The notes under the pieces are model-generated. The model was not told the DNA's origin. It ran no database searches and was given only the letters and a program-made list of their open reading frames with translations. From positions 247,178 through 311,177 of the forward strand of contig JADGAN010000002.1 in the NCBI GenBank assembly GCA_015231955.1: a stretch of DNA of 64,000 bases, given 5' to 3'. The stretch's first letter is position 1. Every line of letters starts with the position of its first letter. This document shows, piece after piece, positions 8,959 through 18,042 of the stretch. The DNA comes from Oligoflexia bacterium. Lineage in GTDB: Bacteria; Bdellovibrionota; Bacteriovoracia; Bacteriovoracales; Bacteriovoracaceae. A program made the translations under genes and the position numbers.

Positions 8959-10029
8959 TTAAAGCTTGTAAACGATCGAACGGGCCGTAATTTTAGAATG
9001 GTATTTCAAAAGCACCAAGTCTTGATAGGAAGCGTCTGTGACAGGGTGAGCGCGCGAATTGCGAATCTCATTCACCTTGGTGCTAATGCGCTCTCCAGTT
9101 GGAAGTGCATATTCAATCTCATCTCCCACGCTTAATTTAAACACAAAACTCTTCAGTAAAACGGCAATGTAACACCCCTTCTCTACCTGAACCACTTCGC
9201 CCAGATAGTTTTCCCCATTTCCAGTCCGAAGCAAATTATTTTTTAACTTATCAAAAATCTTTCCTGTGCTATTTTCCATGAACAACCCCTCGGTGAAGTT
9301 CATCTTGTCTTTATAAAATAGTCGATAATCATATCGTAAATACAATTTTTCTTTCAGCAAATCGGGCAAGAGGTGTTCGATGGAAAGTGGCCGCTTATGA
9401 AAAATAAAGCTTCCATGGCGATTTTGAATGACACTTATTTCCAAATCAAAACTTTCTAAACTTTTAATCTCCACTATTTGCTCATCTCCGCCCGCTAATC
9501 CTAATAAGGAACGACTAGTGTACGACATCATCAAAGGGCCAAAAACTAAAATCTCCAATTGCAAATCTCGCATTCTCGGGTCACTGACATACTTCTCTAG
9601 TTGCTCTTTCGTTATTTGCGTAGATAAGACTAAACGCTCTAAACAATCTCCTAAATGTTGCTTCCAAAAAATCAGCCCTTCAAAATTCAAAGGACCGTGC
9701 TCAAGCAATAGGTGAATTTTTTTCTTTGGAAATCGTTCACGGATCAACTGCAGGACACCAATATCCAAAACCCGAATGGCGGCCACATGGCCAATAACCA
9801 GCTCCAATTCATCGAGTGCTTTGCAAATTTCATCCCATTTTTCATCTATCAGCAGGCAATCGACTGCCAAAAATGCCCTTACTCCTTTGCGCTTACATTC
9901 ATGAATCGCGCTAATCATCTCCTTAGAAGACATCATTCCCAATCGTGAAAGGCAAACGTGTTCTAAAATCACCTCGGAGTGATCATCCGCTATTTGAAAC
10001 AAACCATGCAATAAAACTTTTTTCATCAT
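8959..10029 (-). CDS. UbiV-like U32-family protein lacking cluster cysteines
   Basis: Divergent U32 (collagenase-like) family member. The segment LQLEILVFGPLMMSYTSRSL near residues 155-175 lines up with the UbiV/TrhP signature 'LEVFvhG...YSgRC', but the cysteine is Ser, and the RG-x-C-x3-C pair that holds the Fe-S cluster in the upstream partner is absent. The start is chosen at 10029 because its ATG overlaps the TGA of the preceding U32 gene (ATGA coupling); an upstream in-frame ATG at 10071 lies inside that gene. A C-terminal beta-rich region (GEVVQVEKGCYIAVLLKSF...GDEIEYALPTGE) resembles the small accessory domain of U32 proteins. Probably forms a functional pair with the upstream gene, as UbiU and UbiV do; substrate unknown. 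Confidence 0.72.
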   Translation of the reverse strand: MMKKVLLHGLFQIADDHSEVILEHVCLSRLGMMSSKEMISAIHECKRKGVRAFLAVDCLLIDEKWDEICKALDELELVIGHVAAIRVLDIGVLQLIRERFPKKKIHLLLEHGPLNFEGLIFWKQHLGDCLERLVLSTQITKEQLEKYVSDPRMRDLQLEILVFGPLMMSYTSRSLLGLAGGDEQIVEIKSLESFDLEISVIQNRHGSFIFHKRPLSIEHLLPDLLKEKLYLRYDYRLFYKDKMNFTEGLFMENSTGKIFDKLKNNLLRTGNGENYLGEVVQVEKGCYIAVLLKSFVFKLSVGDEIEYALPTGERISTKVNEIRNSRAHPVTDASYQDLVLLKYHSKITARSIVYKL

Positions 10030-11213
10030 ACTTGCATCCTGATGAGGTTCATGCGTTCTACTCCTTCGCAATAAGCTAACTTTACAAGCGTATTAGGCCT
10101 AGTTTTTTCTATCCGCTCATCATTTAAAGAGAAAATATTTTTAGTCGCAAGCGTGAACTCTGGCCCCTCAAAGGGAATAAGCGAAAGCTCCTGCCCGCTT
10201 ACAAAAGCATTGCGCACTTCTATTAGCAAAAATTCCCCTTGCACTACTTCGAGCACCAACCCAGCAATCTTGTAATGATCCTCATCCTTACTCTCAGTTC
10301 CAGTTCTGGCCCTGGGGTAAAAGCGCTCATCCCACTCCTCTTCTCGTAATAAAAGGCCACTGCTATAGCGTCGATGAGGGATCTTTTTTAACTCCTCTTT
10401 AAGCGCGGGCAATCTTTGCGCAAAGTCACCACGCTCCCAAGCACTAAGCGCCTCCCGGTAAGCTTTGGCCACAGTTCCTACATAGAGGTGATTTTTCATT
10501 CTACCCTCTATCTTAAGGGCATCGATAGCTTGCTCACAAAAGCGAGGAATACATTCAATCCCACAAATATCGTCTGAACTTAACAAAAACGCCTGTTCTG
10601 CATACTCAAAACGACAACTATGGGCACACCCCCCCCGATTGCTGTCTCGATTAGCAGTAAAATTGGAAACCACACAATGTCCAGAGTAGGAGACACACAT
10701 CGATCCATGAGCAAATAACTCCACTTCTAGATCTAGCTCTTGCTTGATTTTAGCAGCGCTAGAGATGGAAACCTCCCTTCCCAGTACCACTCTTTTAACA
10801 CCCAGCTCTTTCCAAAATTTAGCGGCCATCACATTCAAACAAGAGGCCTGCGTGGAAAGGTGGATCGGAAGTTTTGGGGCGTGCGTTCGAATCGCCGCAA
10901 GCACCCCAACATCGGATACGACTACGGCAGAAACCGCAATCTCCTGTAATTTCCTGATAAAATCAGGCAACTGTTGTAACTCTTGATCGTGCAAAAAAGC
11001 GTTGATTACCACATAAACTTTGGCCGCTTTCTCTTTTGCTAAATGAACTGCAAATTCTATCTCTGCAAGGGAAAAGTTGCTAGCACGAGTTCTCAGTCCA
11101 AAATTTTCACCGCCAAGATAGACGGCAGAGGCCCCATAAAGTAAGGCCAGTTTCATCTTTTCAAAATTTCCTGCGGGAAGAACCAATTCTGGTATTTTTT
11201 GCATTTCTGTCAC
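10026..11213 (-). CDS. U32-family protein, TrhP (YegQ)-like tRNA hydroxylation factor
   Basis: Members of this family (TrhP, RlhA, UbiU) install hydroxyl groups on RNA or quinones using a [4Fe-4S] cluster; TrhP acts on wobble uridine. The N-terminal barrel starts ELVLPAGNFEKMKLALLYGA and YLGGENFGLR. The diagnostic region FAHGSMCVSYSGHCVVSN with RGGCAHSCRFEY supplies three cluster-type cysteines, and IDALKIEGRMKNHLYVG follows. A shortened C-terminal beta domain brings it to 395 aa, against about 450 for E. coli TrhP. The stop overlaps the next U32 gene by 4 bp. The exact substrate cannot be assigned from sequence. Confidence 0.82.
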   Translation of the reverse strand: MTEMQKIPELVLPAGNFEKMKLALLYGASAVYLGGENFGLRTRASNFSLAEIEFAVHLAKEKAAKVYVVINAFLHDQELQQLPDFIRKLQEIAVSAVVVSDVGVLAAIRTHAPKLPIHLSTQASCLNVMAAKFWKELGVKRVVLGREVSISSAAKIKQELDLEVELFAHGSMCVSYSGHCVVSNFTANRDSNRGGCAHSCRFEYAEQAFLLSSDDICGIECIPRFCEQAIDALKIEGRMKNHLYVGTVAKAYREALSAWERGDFAQRLPALKEELKKIPHRRYSSGLLLREEEWDERFYPRARTGTESKDEDHYKIAGLVLEVVQGEFLLIEVRNAFVSGQELSLIPFEGPEFTLATKNIFSLNDERIEKTRPNTLVKLAYCEGVERMNLIRMQV

Positions 11214-11288
11214 TTATGGAAAAAATTTTTTATAATTTAGCTGTACGCTTATATAGCAAGGACTGCAAAAAAGAAAAAGGAGTTTCTT

Positions 11289-12473
11289 ATCAAGAAGATT
11301 TTAATCCATCCCCTCTTTCTCCTCCTCCTCCTCTTCTTGATTGCCGCCGTAGCTTATGCGTCCTTCATTTACTATATTGCCCCTACCTCCATCATCCCTT
11401 ATCCTTACTATTTTCCAGAGATAAATACTCACCAAATGAATGTGACCAATGATAAAAATGCCACTGTTCCCACCATTTTAAATCTGGATGAAATCTCAAC
11501 AGCACACGTCCTAATCATTGGGGATCGCATGGGCAAGGCCTTGGAAAATTATAAAGAGAGCATAGCAAGCACCCTTTCCATCAATACTCAAGATACCGTC
11601 AAAATCGTGATAGCGGCCGATAATCATCAAGGACTTCACCGCTCTCTTCATCTGTTAAAACAGCTAAAAAAATTGCCCCCCGTCATTGTTTATCATGGGG
11701 CCAGTGAAGAACTTTTTGAAAAAAAATTTTTCTCCAAAGATAGTGAAACCATCTTAAAGAATATCGATCTCTACCAAGATCATCGCATCCAAACTCTTCT
11801 GCATATTTTTCCCAAGATTTCAAAATTTCTCTATACTCTTATCGACCGAGTGAAGATGAAGGCCCTGCCCAGTGAAGATAAGAGCGATTACACCACTAAA
11901 GAAGCAATGCAAGCTTTAGAAATTGGGTACAAACTTTACGAATTAGAGCTCGAAGAACTCATTCAGTTGGCCATTGCCAAGCATTCTCAACTCATTCTAA
12001 TGACTACTCCAATAAATTTCGAAGTTATTCCTAAAAAAATTTGTGAGTTTTCCACATCCAATAGTATCATGGATGAGCAGAACCGCATTTTTGGGCTGAT
12101 GCAATCAGGAGATTATAAGCAGGCCTTTTCCGAGCTTGAAAAATTACTCGAAGTCATGCCTGGAAACGCTCTTAGTGCTTTTATGATGGGGCAAACACTG
12201 CGACACCTTGGCGCTTTAACAGAATCTGTATCCTACTATGAACAATCCTCTGCCCTCGAATGTGGAACTTGGCGTGCTACCTCTGTCCATAACTCCATTA
12301 TTAAAAAACATGCACAAAAATATAATCTCTTCCTTTTAGATTTCCACTCCATCGTCAATAATGAACTGGGGCAAAATACCCTTTTCTTAGATGAGATTTT
12401 TCCACAAAATATTTACTACCAAAAAGCAGTGAAAAGACTGACAGAACAACTAAAAAAAGAGCTGACGCTATAA
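11289..12473 (+). CDS. Inner-membrane-anchored SGNH-like/TPR protein; start codon non-canonical
   Basis: The frame begins after a stop at 11238 and has no ATG or GTG before the SGNH-like domain. The first TTG (11337) lies inside a hydrophobic segment and has no ribosome site. An AAGGAG at 11277-11282 sits six bases before an ATC at 11289, which would start a perfect signal anchor (KKILIHPLFLLLLLFLIAAV). The body starts VLIIGDRMGKALENYK, like SGNH block I but with Arg for the nucleophilic Ser. Near the C-terminus LLDFHSI...DEIFPQNIYYQKA mimics the D-x2-H block without the His, so hydrolase activity is doubtful. Around residues 265-330 a TPR-like helical pair (GDYKQAFSELEKLLEV, ALTESVSYYEQSSAL) is inserted, as in cell-surface alginate/teichoic-type SGNH relatives. 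Role unknown. Confidence 0.65.
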   Translation: MKKILIHPLFLLLLLFLIAAVAYASFIYYIAPTSIIPYPYYFPEINTHQMNVTNDKNATVPTILNLDEISTAHVLIIGDRMGKALENYKESIASTLSINTQDTVKIVIAADNHQGLHRSLHLLKQLKKLPPVIVYHGASEELFEKKFFSKDSETILKNIDLYQDHRIQTLLHIFPKISKFLYTLIDRVKMKALPSEDKSDYTTKEAMQALEIGYKLYELELEELIQLAIAKHSQLILMTTPINFEVIPKKICEFSTSNSIMDEQNRIFGLMQSGDYKQAFSELEKLLEVMPGNALSAFMMGQTLRHLGALTESVSYYEQSSALECGTWRATSVHNSIIKKHAQKYNLFLLDFHSIVNNELGQNTLFLDEIFPQNIYYQKAVKRLTEQLKKELTL

Positions 12474-12528
12474 CTGTGCTGTGCCTATATCGCTAGCGAT
12501 AGCAAATGAGTGCATGAAGGAACAAAAA

Positions 12529-12972
12529 ATGACAGATACTCAATCTACGATCATACTCAAAAAAGATCAAATCCTCTTCCGTGAAGGGGCCAAAGACTCC
12601 TATCTCTACCTCATCCAATCTGGAAAGATCCTTATCTTTGTCAATAAGCGAACAGAAATTATCCCATTGGCCTACTTAGGCCCCGGGGAATTTCTGGGTG
12701 AGCTCTCTTTCTTTGATAAAAATCCTAGAAGCGCCAACGTTATTGCAGTAGAGGAGTCGTCGCTGGTGCGAATTCCCTTTGCTGAGGCAAACAAGCTGAT
12801 GCCACCGTGGATGACCTTAGTAAGCAAATTTCTTATCTCTCGCATTCGACTGCTCGATCAAATCATCAAAGAAAAAGGCATTAAGAAGAAAAATGCCGAG
12901 ACCATTGCTCCGCTGAACATTAGCGAGCAAACAAGAATCTTTCGCATTTTGAAACAAGACCAAGAGAGCTAA
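12529..12972 (+). CDS. Cyclic-nucleotide-binding domain protein
   Basis: Single CRP-type cNMP-binding domain, about 147 aa. Characteristic strands: LKKDQILFREGAKDSYLYLI, then the phosphate-binding cassette LGPGEFLGELSFFDKNPRSAN (the usual Arg is present before SAN), then VIAVEESSLVRIP. The rest is a helix and short tail with no HTH domain, so it is not itself a CRP-type transcription factor; it may regulate a partner protein. The start is taken at 12529 because AAGGAA at 12517-12522 precedes it; in-frame GTG (12481) and ATG (12514) are alternatives. It follows the SGNH/TPR gene by about 55 bp on the same strand. Confidence 0.85.
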   Translation: MTDTQSTIILKKDQILFREGAKDSYLYLIQSGKILIFVNKRTEIIPLAYLGPGEFLGELSFFDKNPRSANVIAVEESSLVRIPFAEANKLMPPWMTLVSKFLISRIRLLDQIIKEKGIKKKNAETIAPLNISEQTRIFRILKQDQES

Positions 12973-13017
12973 TGCAAAATTTAGATTGTGCTGTTACCAT
13001 TTTCACTTTACAATCAC

Positions 13018-13036
13018 CCTTTTATTTAATAAAAGG
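13018..13036. repeat. 9-bp perfect inverted repeat between the cNMP-binding gene and speA
   Basis: CCTTTTATT and AATAAAAGG flank a single T. The tiny loop and the lack of a T-run argue against an intrinsic terminator. Its position 90 bases upstream of speA would suit a protein-binding operator, but this is only a suggestion. Confidence 0.3.
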
Positions 13037-13128
13037 CCTTTGTTCATACAAAGCTAGCAATCTCAACTTTTTTATTTCTCCCAAGAAAATTCGTGATTAT
13101 ATCGAAGAGAAGGGAAGGAGGCATCGAA

Positions 13129-15039
13129 ATGAATTGGTCTATCTCTGAGGCCGATAAAGTCTACAACATCTCTCGCTGGGGTGATGGTTACTTTACAATC
13201 AACAAAAAAGGGCACCTCTGCCTACTTACCAACAAAAGCTCTTCCGGCCCATGTATCGACATTTCGGATGTAATCGAAGAGATAGAGAACCAAGGAATTC
13301 AATTTCCGGTGGTTATTCGCTTTCATGATATTCTACGCTCACAGGTCATCAATATTAATAAAAAGTTTTCACAGATTATCGAAGAGGCGCGCTTTGGTGG
13401 CCGCTATTTCGGTGTCTTTCCCATCAAAGTCAACCAAATGCGCGAAGTGGTTGAGGAGATTTTGGATGCAGGAACTCCGCACCACCTTGGTCTCGAAGTG
13501 GGTTCGAAATCAGAACTGGTTGGCGCTCTTGCCTTCAACTTAAGCCAGCAGGCATTGCTCATCATCAATGGTTATAAAGATGAAGATTTCATGAAGCTGG
13601 CCCTACTCGGCAGAACTATGGGAAAAAATGTCATCGTAGTTATCGAGCAGTTCACTGAACTTGAAGAGCTTGTTCGCCTCTCGAAAGAGATGGATATTGA
13701 GCCAATGATCGGCATTCGAACTAAACTCTCAACAGAGGGAGCAGGCAAATGGTGTGGTTCTAGTGGCGAACACGCCAAATTTGGACTTACCATTCCTGAA
13801 ATTCTTCAAGTGGCAAAATTTCTAGAGAAAAATAATCTCACCTCCTCCTTAAAACTTTTGCACTTTCACCTTGGAAGCCAAGTCACCGATATTCGTGTCA
13901 TTAAAGATGCCATTACCGAAGGCTCCCGCATCTATGCCAAGCTTAGAAAGATTGGCCTGCCAATTGAGTACTTTGACATTGGAGGAGGGCTAGGAGTCGA
14001 CTACGATGGATCACTCTCTCTTTGCGACTCCTCTCGTAACTACAATATTAAAGAGTATGTTGAAGATGTCGTCTATATTCTAAAACAAGTATGCGACCTT
14101 GAAGATGTCGATCACCCTCACATCGTTTCGGAAACAGGCCGTGCCATTGCTGCTCCTCACTCCTGTGTGATCACCAATGTGTTTGGTCAAATCACACCCT
14201 GGTCCCACAATGATACCTCCCTCCTGTTAAAATCTCCAGGGGAGCACATCCTTGTTCACGATATGCGAGAAATTCACGAAGAGCTTAAGGCCGGCAATAT
14301 TCAAGAGACCTATAACGATGCCCTTCAAAAGAAAGAGGAGATGATCTCTGCCTTTAAACTTGGCATTATCTCCCTCTCTGATCGCGCAAAGATTGAGATC
14401 CTTTATTGGAAAACACTGAACAAAATTTTTGAACTTGCTAAAGCGGGAAACTCCTCTCAAGAGCTGCTTCTAAATCTAGAAGAGAAGCTTGCTTATAAAT
14501 ACCTTTGCAACTTCTCTGTGTTCCAATCAGCGCTTGACACCTGGGCCATTGGTCAACTGCTCCCTGTGGTACCGATTCAGCGCCTTAACTCCAAACCAAC
14601 CATTCAAGCAACCCTTGCCGATATCACTTGCGACTCCGACGGTAAGATCGATAAATTTATTGGCCTCAATAAATTTAAAAAGACCATCCTCCTGCATGAA
14701 CTTGAAGAAGCTACACCTTACTACCTTGGACTCTTCCTCACCGGGGCCTACCAAGATATCATGGGGGATAATCATAATCTTTTTGGAACATTAAACGAAG
14801 TGCACATCTACGCTGATGATGAAGATCCTACCGATTTTTATATTGAAGAGGTGATCCGCGGCCACACCGCCAAAGATGTGTTATCCATTATGCAATACAC
14901 ACCAGTGGCGCTTGCAAGCAATGTAAAAAAGACCATTGATAAACAAATCCAACGCAAACGAATCAAGCCACGCGAAGGCGTTCGCCTTACCGACTTCTAT
15001 GAAAAATGCCTGCATGAATACACTTATTTGAAAAAATAG
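13129..15039 (+). CDS. speA: Biosynthetic arginine decarboxylase
   Basis: PLP-dependent (fold III) enzyme converting arginine to agmatine, the first step to putrescine. The SpeA layout is clear: N-terminal VYNISRWGDGYFTINKKGH, the PLP-lysine region FPIKVNQMREVVEEI (residues about 96-110), HLGSQVTDIRVIKDA, the glycine loop FDIGGGLGVDYDGS, SETGRAIAAPHS, and the C-terminal AYQDIMGDNHNLFGT. At 636 aa it matches the family. The start at 13129 is chosen for its ideal AAGGAGG at 13115-13121; the frame extends 12 codons further upstream. It converges with speD, leaving only 3 bp between the stop codons. Confidence 0.96.
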   Translation: MNWSISEADKVYNISRWGDGYFTINKKGHLCLLTNKSSSGPCIDISDVIEEIENQGIQFPVVIRFHDILRSQVININKKFSQIIEEARFGGRYFGVFPIKVNQMREVVEEILDAGTPHHLGLEVGSKSELVGALAFNLSQQALLIINGYKDEDFMKLALLGRTMGKNVIVVIEQFTELEELVRLSKEMDIEPMIGIRTKLSTEGAGKWCGSSGEHAKFGLTIPEILQVAKFLEKNNLTSSLKLLHFHLGSQVTDIRVIKDAITEGSRIYAKLRKIGLPIEYFDIGGGLGVDYDGSLSLCDSSRNYNIKEYVEDVVYILKQVCDLEDVDHPHIVSETGRAIAAPHSCVITNVFGQITPWSHNDTSLLLKSPGEHILVHDMREIHEELKAGNIQETYNDALQKKEEMISAFKLGIISLSDRAKIEILYWKTLNKIFELAKAGNSSQELLLNLEEKLAYKYLCNFSVFQSALDTWAIGQLLPVVPIQRLNSKPTIQATLADITCDSDGKIDKFIGLNKFKKTILLHELEEATPYYLGLFLTGAYQDIMGDNHNLFGTLNEVHIYADDEDPTDFYIEEVIRGHTAKDVLSIMQYTPVALASNVKKTIDKQIQRKRIKPREGVRLTDFYEKCLHEYTYLKK

Positions 15040-15042
15040 CTC

Positions 15043-15831
15043 TTAATCGACTAAGTGAAAAATCTCTTTCATCTCTTTATAAAGGTGCCCCATCCTCTCA
15101 GCAACCTCGGGGCGATCCTTATCTTTTGGATCGAGAAGATACCTTTCTGCTCCAAAATCATCACGGATAAGAAGCTTCGTTTGCCAGATATTATCATTAG
15201 GAAGATTGATGTCAGCACAAATTTTATAGTCGGCAAGAATCTTAGGATCGATAAAATCTTTAATGGAGTGTACAGCATGATCATTATAGATCTTCTGCCC
15301 ATTTGCCAAGCGAGTGTAACCTCGAACCACATAATCCATCACCACGACATCACATTCAAAGGCCTTAAAGAGGTGATTTATTGCATTTAAGGGCAATATT
15401 TCCCCGCAAGTTGCAATATCGATATCCACGCGAAAGCTACACACTCCAAGCTTATCAGCAGTATCGGGATAGGTGTGAGTAGTGATATGGGATTTATCAA
15501 GGTGCATAGAAACCTGCGATCCTCCCCCCTTAATATCACTCATAAGCAGAAGGGAGGAAGCTCCAGAAGGATCGTAATCTTGCTTTGAAACGCCCAGAAC
15601 ATTCGCTTCAATGATTTTGCAAATCTCTTCTGAAATCTTTGTCAAACGATCGGCATTGTATCTCTCGTGAATGTAGTTCACATACTCTTGCCGCTGTTCC
15701 TCTCCAATGGTGAGACAAAAATCGTAAAGGTTAAAGCTTAAAATTTTTGTAAGATTATTAAATCCTGAAAGCTTAATTTTACTAGTATCAGAATTTTCAC
15801 TACGCTTGGATTCAAACTCGTAATTTGCCAT
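15043..15831 (-). CDS. speD: S-adenosylmethionine decarboxylase proenzyme, E. coli type
   Basis: Produces decarboxylated SAM, the aminopropyl donor for spermidine synthesis. The self-cleavage site that creates the pyruvoyl cofactor is in SMHLDKSHITTHTYP: cleavage would fall between Lys113 and Ser114. Conserved downstream segments are SFRVDIDIATCGEILPL, VVMDYVVRGYTR and NDHAVHSIKDF. At 262 aa it is the long (class 1A) form. It pairs logically with speA on the opposite strand; no spermidine synthase (speE) lies in the window. A run of Ts on the + strand just downstream is not a clear terminator. Confidence 0.95.
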   Translation of the reverse strand: MANYEFESKRSENSDTSKIKLSGFNNLTKILSFNLYDFCLTIGEEQRQEYVNYIHERYNADRLTKISEEICKIIEANVLGVSKQDYDPSGASSLLLMSDIKGGGSQVSMHLDKSHITTHTYPDTADKLGVCSFRVDIDIATCGEILPLNAINHLFKAFECDVVVMDYVVRGYTRLANGQKIYNDHAVHSIKDFIDPKILADYKICADINLPNDNIWQTKLLIRDDFGAERYLLDPKDKDRPEVAERMGHLYKEMKEIFHLVD

Positions 15832-15932
15832 CGAAGAAGCTCCTTAAAAAAGAAATCGGGTCAATTTGGAATGTATTTTTATATTTGCATTTAAGGATAT
15901 TTTCAAGAGATTTTGTGACTACTTTTGATTTC

Positions 15933-17465
15933 TTATTTTTTTCCAGGAAAGTAGAAAGGTTCTCCATTGAGTTTCATACTACTATCTTTATACTCAAATT
16001 TAAAGCTAACACTACTATCCTTCTTAATTAGGTACTTGTCCTTATATGATGTTTCGAGCAACCCTTGTGCCTCTTGGAGAAAACTCTCCTGTTCATCAGA
16101 ATTACTCATTTTACTACCATTTTTAAGTTGCTTGCTTAAAGCATAGTATCTCTCAAATACATCTAACATCAGCGCCTCCGGCCCTTGGAAGTCCAAAAGC
16201 AGATTCATATTCGATAGAAATGCAAGAAATCCACCTGTCGATTCTGCAATACTGAATTTCCCATTGGCCAACACCTCTCCTTTGTCCGTTTTAAGCGAAA
16301 GTGTTTTTATTTCAATAGTAGGCGAGTGTTTCACAAGCGCGGGTAAAATAATCATTGAGCGACCAAGCATTTTGACCTTAAAATCCTCTCCTCCGTCTTG
16401 ATTCCCATCATACGACTTCATATCTCCCAACATCTTTCTAAACTCTTCCAAGAGTTCACTGGCCACATTCTTTGAAGCAAGCTCTATTGTTCCAGGGCCC
16501 CACTCTCTGCCATCGGTACCAATGTACTTCTCCATGCTCATGAGTAGCTCCCCATCAAAAGTCTTCTCCTTCCCTTTGATCTTCGCTAGCAAGCTAAATC
16601 CCATGAGCTTATAAGTCACATCCTTAATTTCCACTGCACTTTCATCTTTTGCACTCACCACTCCAACCTGCTGGCCAGGTGTAATCCCCGTCTTGGCATC
16701 GGCAATCACCACACTTTCCTTACCTTCTGCCTTGATATCTTTATCTTTCTCACTGCTATTATTACTATCACCTTCTACTTTATTTATTTTATCCTCTGTT
16801 GGAGCTGCAACTATCGCCGCCACTGCTACCGCGGCAGAAGTTTTTCTAGAGATAATCGCCTGTTGCAATTCAAGTTTTAAATGATTGAGACCAAAATTTT
16901 TGTTAAAGTGAATTTTTCCCTTAAGACCATTAAGATCAGCAAGATTTGTGCTCCCGTTCTCTTTAGAGACACTCTTAAAGAGCAATGGATCTGCTTCAAA
17001 ATCGTTATAAATCGTTCCTAAAAGGCCAAAACAACTTTTTATCTTAATTTCAGGAGACTTCTCCACCTCTCCAAAATATTGCAACGTAAACTCACGATCA
17101 AAACTTATCACACTCTTTGCACTCAAAGACCAATTGGAAGTTTTAGTATTTAAAATAATCGATGGTAGTGTTGTCACATCACTCTTTTTAAGCTTGATCT
17201 CCACATTGGCTTCACTTGATAGTAATCCATACTTAAATTTCGACTCAACCACTGCATTTTCCTCTAACGACTGCTGCAGCTTCTCTATTACAGAGGCAAA
17301 TCTTCTTTCGATTATTTTTCCTGTGACAATAGGCCAGACCACTATAAACAGTAGCAATACCCCCACAACTGTCACTATAATCGGGCGCTTTTTTCTCTTC
17401 AAAAATGCCAGAAGCTTATTACTGGGACTAGAGTCGGAGTTTGATTTTTGCTCTTCTAAAGACAT
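15933..17465 (-). CDS. Membrane-anchored DUF945 (YdgA-like) protein
   Basis: 510 aa. A basic N-terminal stretch is followed by one membrane helix (IIVTVVGVLLLFIVVWPIV, about 29-47) and then VTGKIIERRFASVIEKLQQ, the opening of the DUF945/YdgA family, whose members have a large periplasmic part of unknown function. The domain contains a low-complexity Ala-rich and charged insert around residues 212-250 (AAVAVAAIVAAPTE followed by NNSSEKDKD) that breaks the otherwise beta-rich sequence. The C-terminal half has SLKTDKGEVLANGKFS, also family-like. It stands alone, 101 bp upstream of speD on the same strand. Confidence 0.72.
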   Translation of the reverse strand: MSLEEQKSNSDSSPSNKLLAFLKRKKRPIIVTVVGVLLLFIVVWPIVTGKIIERRFASVIEKLQQSLEENAVVESKFKYGLLSSEANVEIKLKKSDVTTLPSIILNTKTSNWSLSAKSVISFDREFTLQYFGEVEKSPEIKIKSCFGLLGTIYNDFEADPLLFKSVSKENGSTNLADLNGLKGKIHFNKNFGLNHLKLELQQAIISRKTSAAVAVAAIVAAPTEDKINKVEGDSNNSSEKDKDIKAEGKESVVIADAKTGITPGQQVGVVSAKDESAVEIKDVTYKLMGFSLLAKIKGKEKTFDGELLMSMEKYIGTDGREWGPGTIELASKNVASELLEEFRKMLGDMKSYDGNQDGGEDFKVKMLGRSMIILPALVKHSPTIEIKTLSLKTDKGEVLANGKFSIAESTGGFLAFLSNMNLLLDFQGPEALMLDVFERYYALSKQLKNGSKMSNSDEQESFLQEAQGLLETSYKDKYLIKKDSSVSFKFEYKDSSMKLNGEPFYFPGKK

Positions 17466-17606
17466 ACAATTTTTCCCCTCTGCTGATAAATAATAGGTGA
17501 ATCATCTCTGATTATGAATCATTTTTTAATTTGCTGCAAATGGGTCGAAATGTAATTTTCAGAAAGAGTGTGTCATGTTGGAAGATATGGAGGTAGATAC
17601 ACTATC

Positions 17607-18020
17607 TTAATAGTATACTACGGCCGCAATTTCGCTTCTCTCAATGATTTGGCCATTACTTGTAATAATATAGTCAAGATTTCTATAGTAGGAGTTTCTA
17701 CCGATATAGTTGCCCTCCTGATCGTAATAGACATAGTCGGCCACATCTTGAGTATAAACAACGCCATCGTACAAGACGATAATTCCTATACGCCTAAAGT
17801 CTACATAACCAGAATAGACGCAGCCTCGGTTAAAATAGATAATTTTAGACTTCTCAACATTCCATGGAACATACTCATCTAAAATCCTGGACACCATGCG
17901 CGCAAATTGCCACCCGGTATCATCCCCATCCCGCGCCTTTCTATCGGAAGCAACGCTAACATCGAGAAACATGGATATGGAAAGGAGGACCAATGTAACT
18001 GCCAACAAAACTCTTTTCAT
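17607..18020 (-). CDS. Small secreted protein of unknown function
   Basis: 137 aa. Signal peptide MKRVLLAVTLVLLSISMFLD with probable cleavage after VSVAS. The mature part is rich in Tyr, Ile and Val with short alternating strands (IIYFNRGCVYSGYV, IIVLYDGVVYTQDV, DYVYYDQEGNYIGRN), suggesting a small all-beta fold. A single Cys remains in the mature protein. I recognise no family. It lies 22 bp downstream of the HTH gene on the same strand and is probably co-transcribed with it. Confidence 0.65.
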   Translation of the reverse strand: MKRVLLAVTLVLLSISMFLDVSVASDRKARDGDDTGWQFARMVSRILDEYVPWNVEKSKIIYFNRGCVYSGYVDFRRIGIIVLYDGVVYTQDVADYVYYDQEGNYIGRNSYYRNLDYIITSNGQIIERSEIAAVVYY

Positions 18021-18042
18021 AATTTAACAATCTCCTCTATTA

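Noticed and set aside
11216..11452. Open frame with an ATG overlapping the SGNH gene start region
   Set aside because: The sequence is Pro/Leu/Cys-rich without protein character and in a different frame from the clear anchor and SGNH body; no homology to anything recognised.
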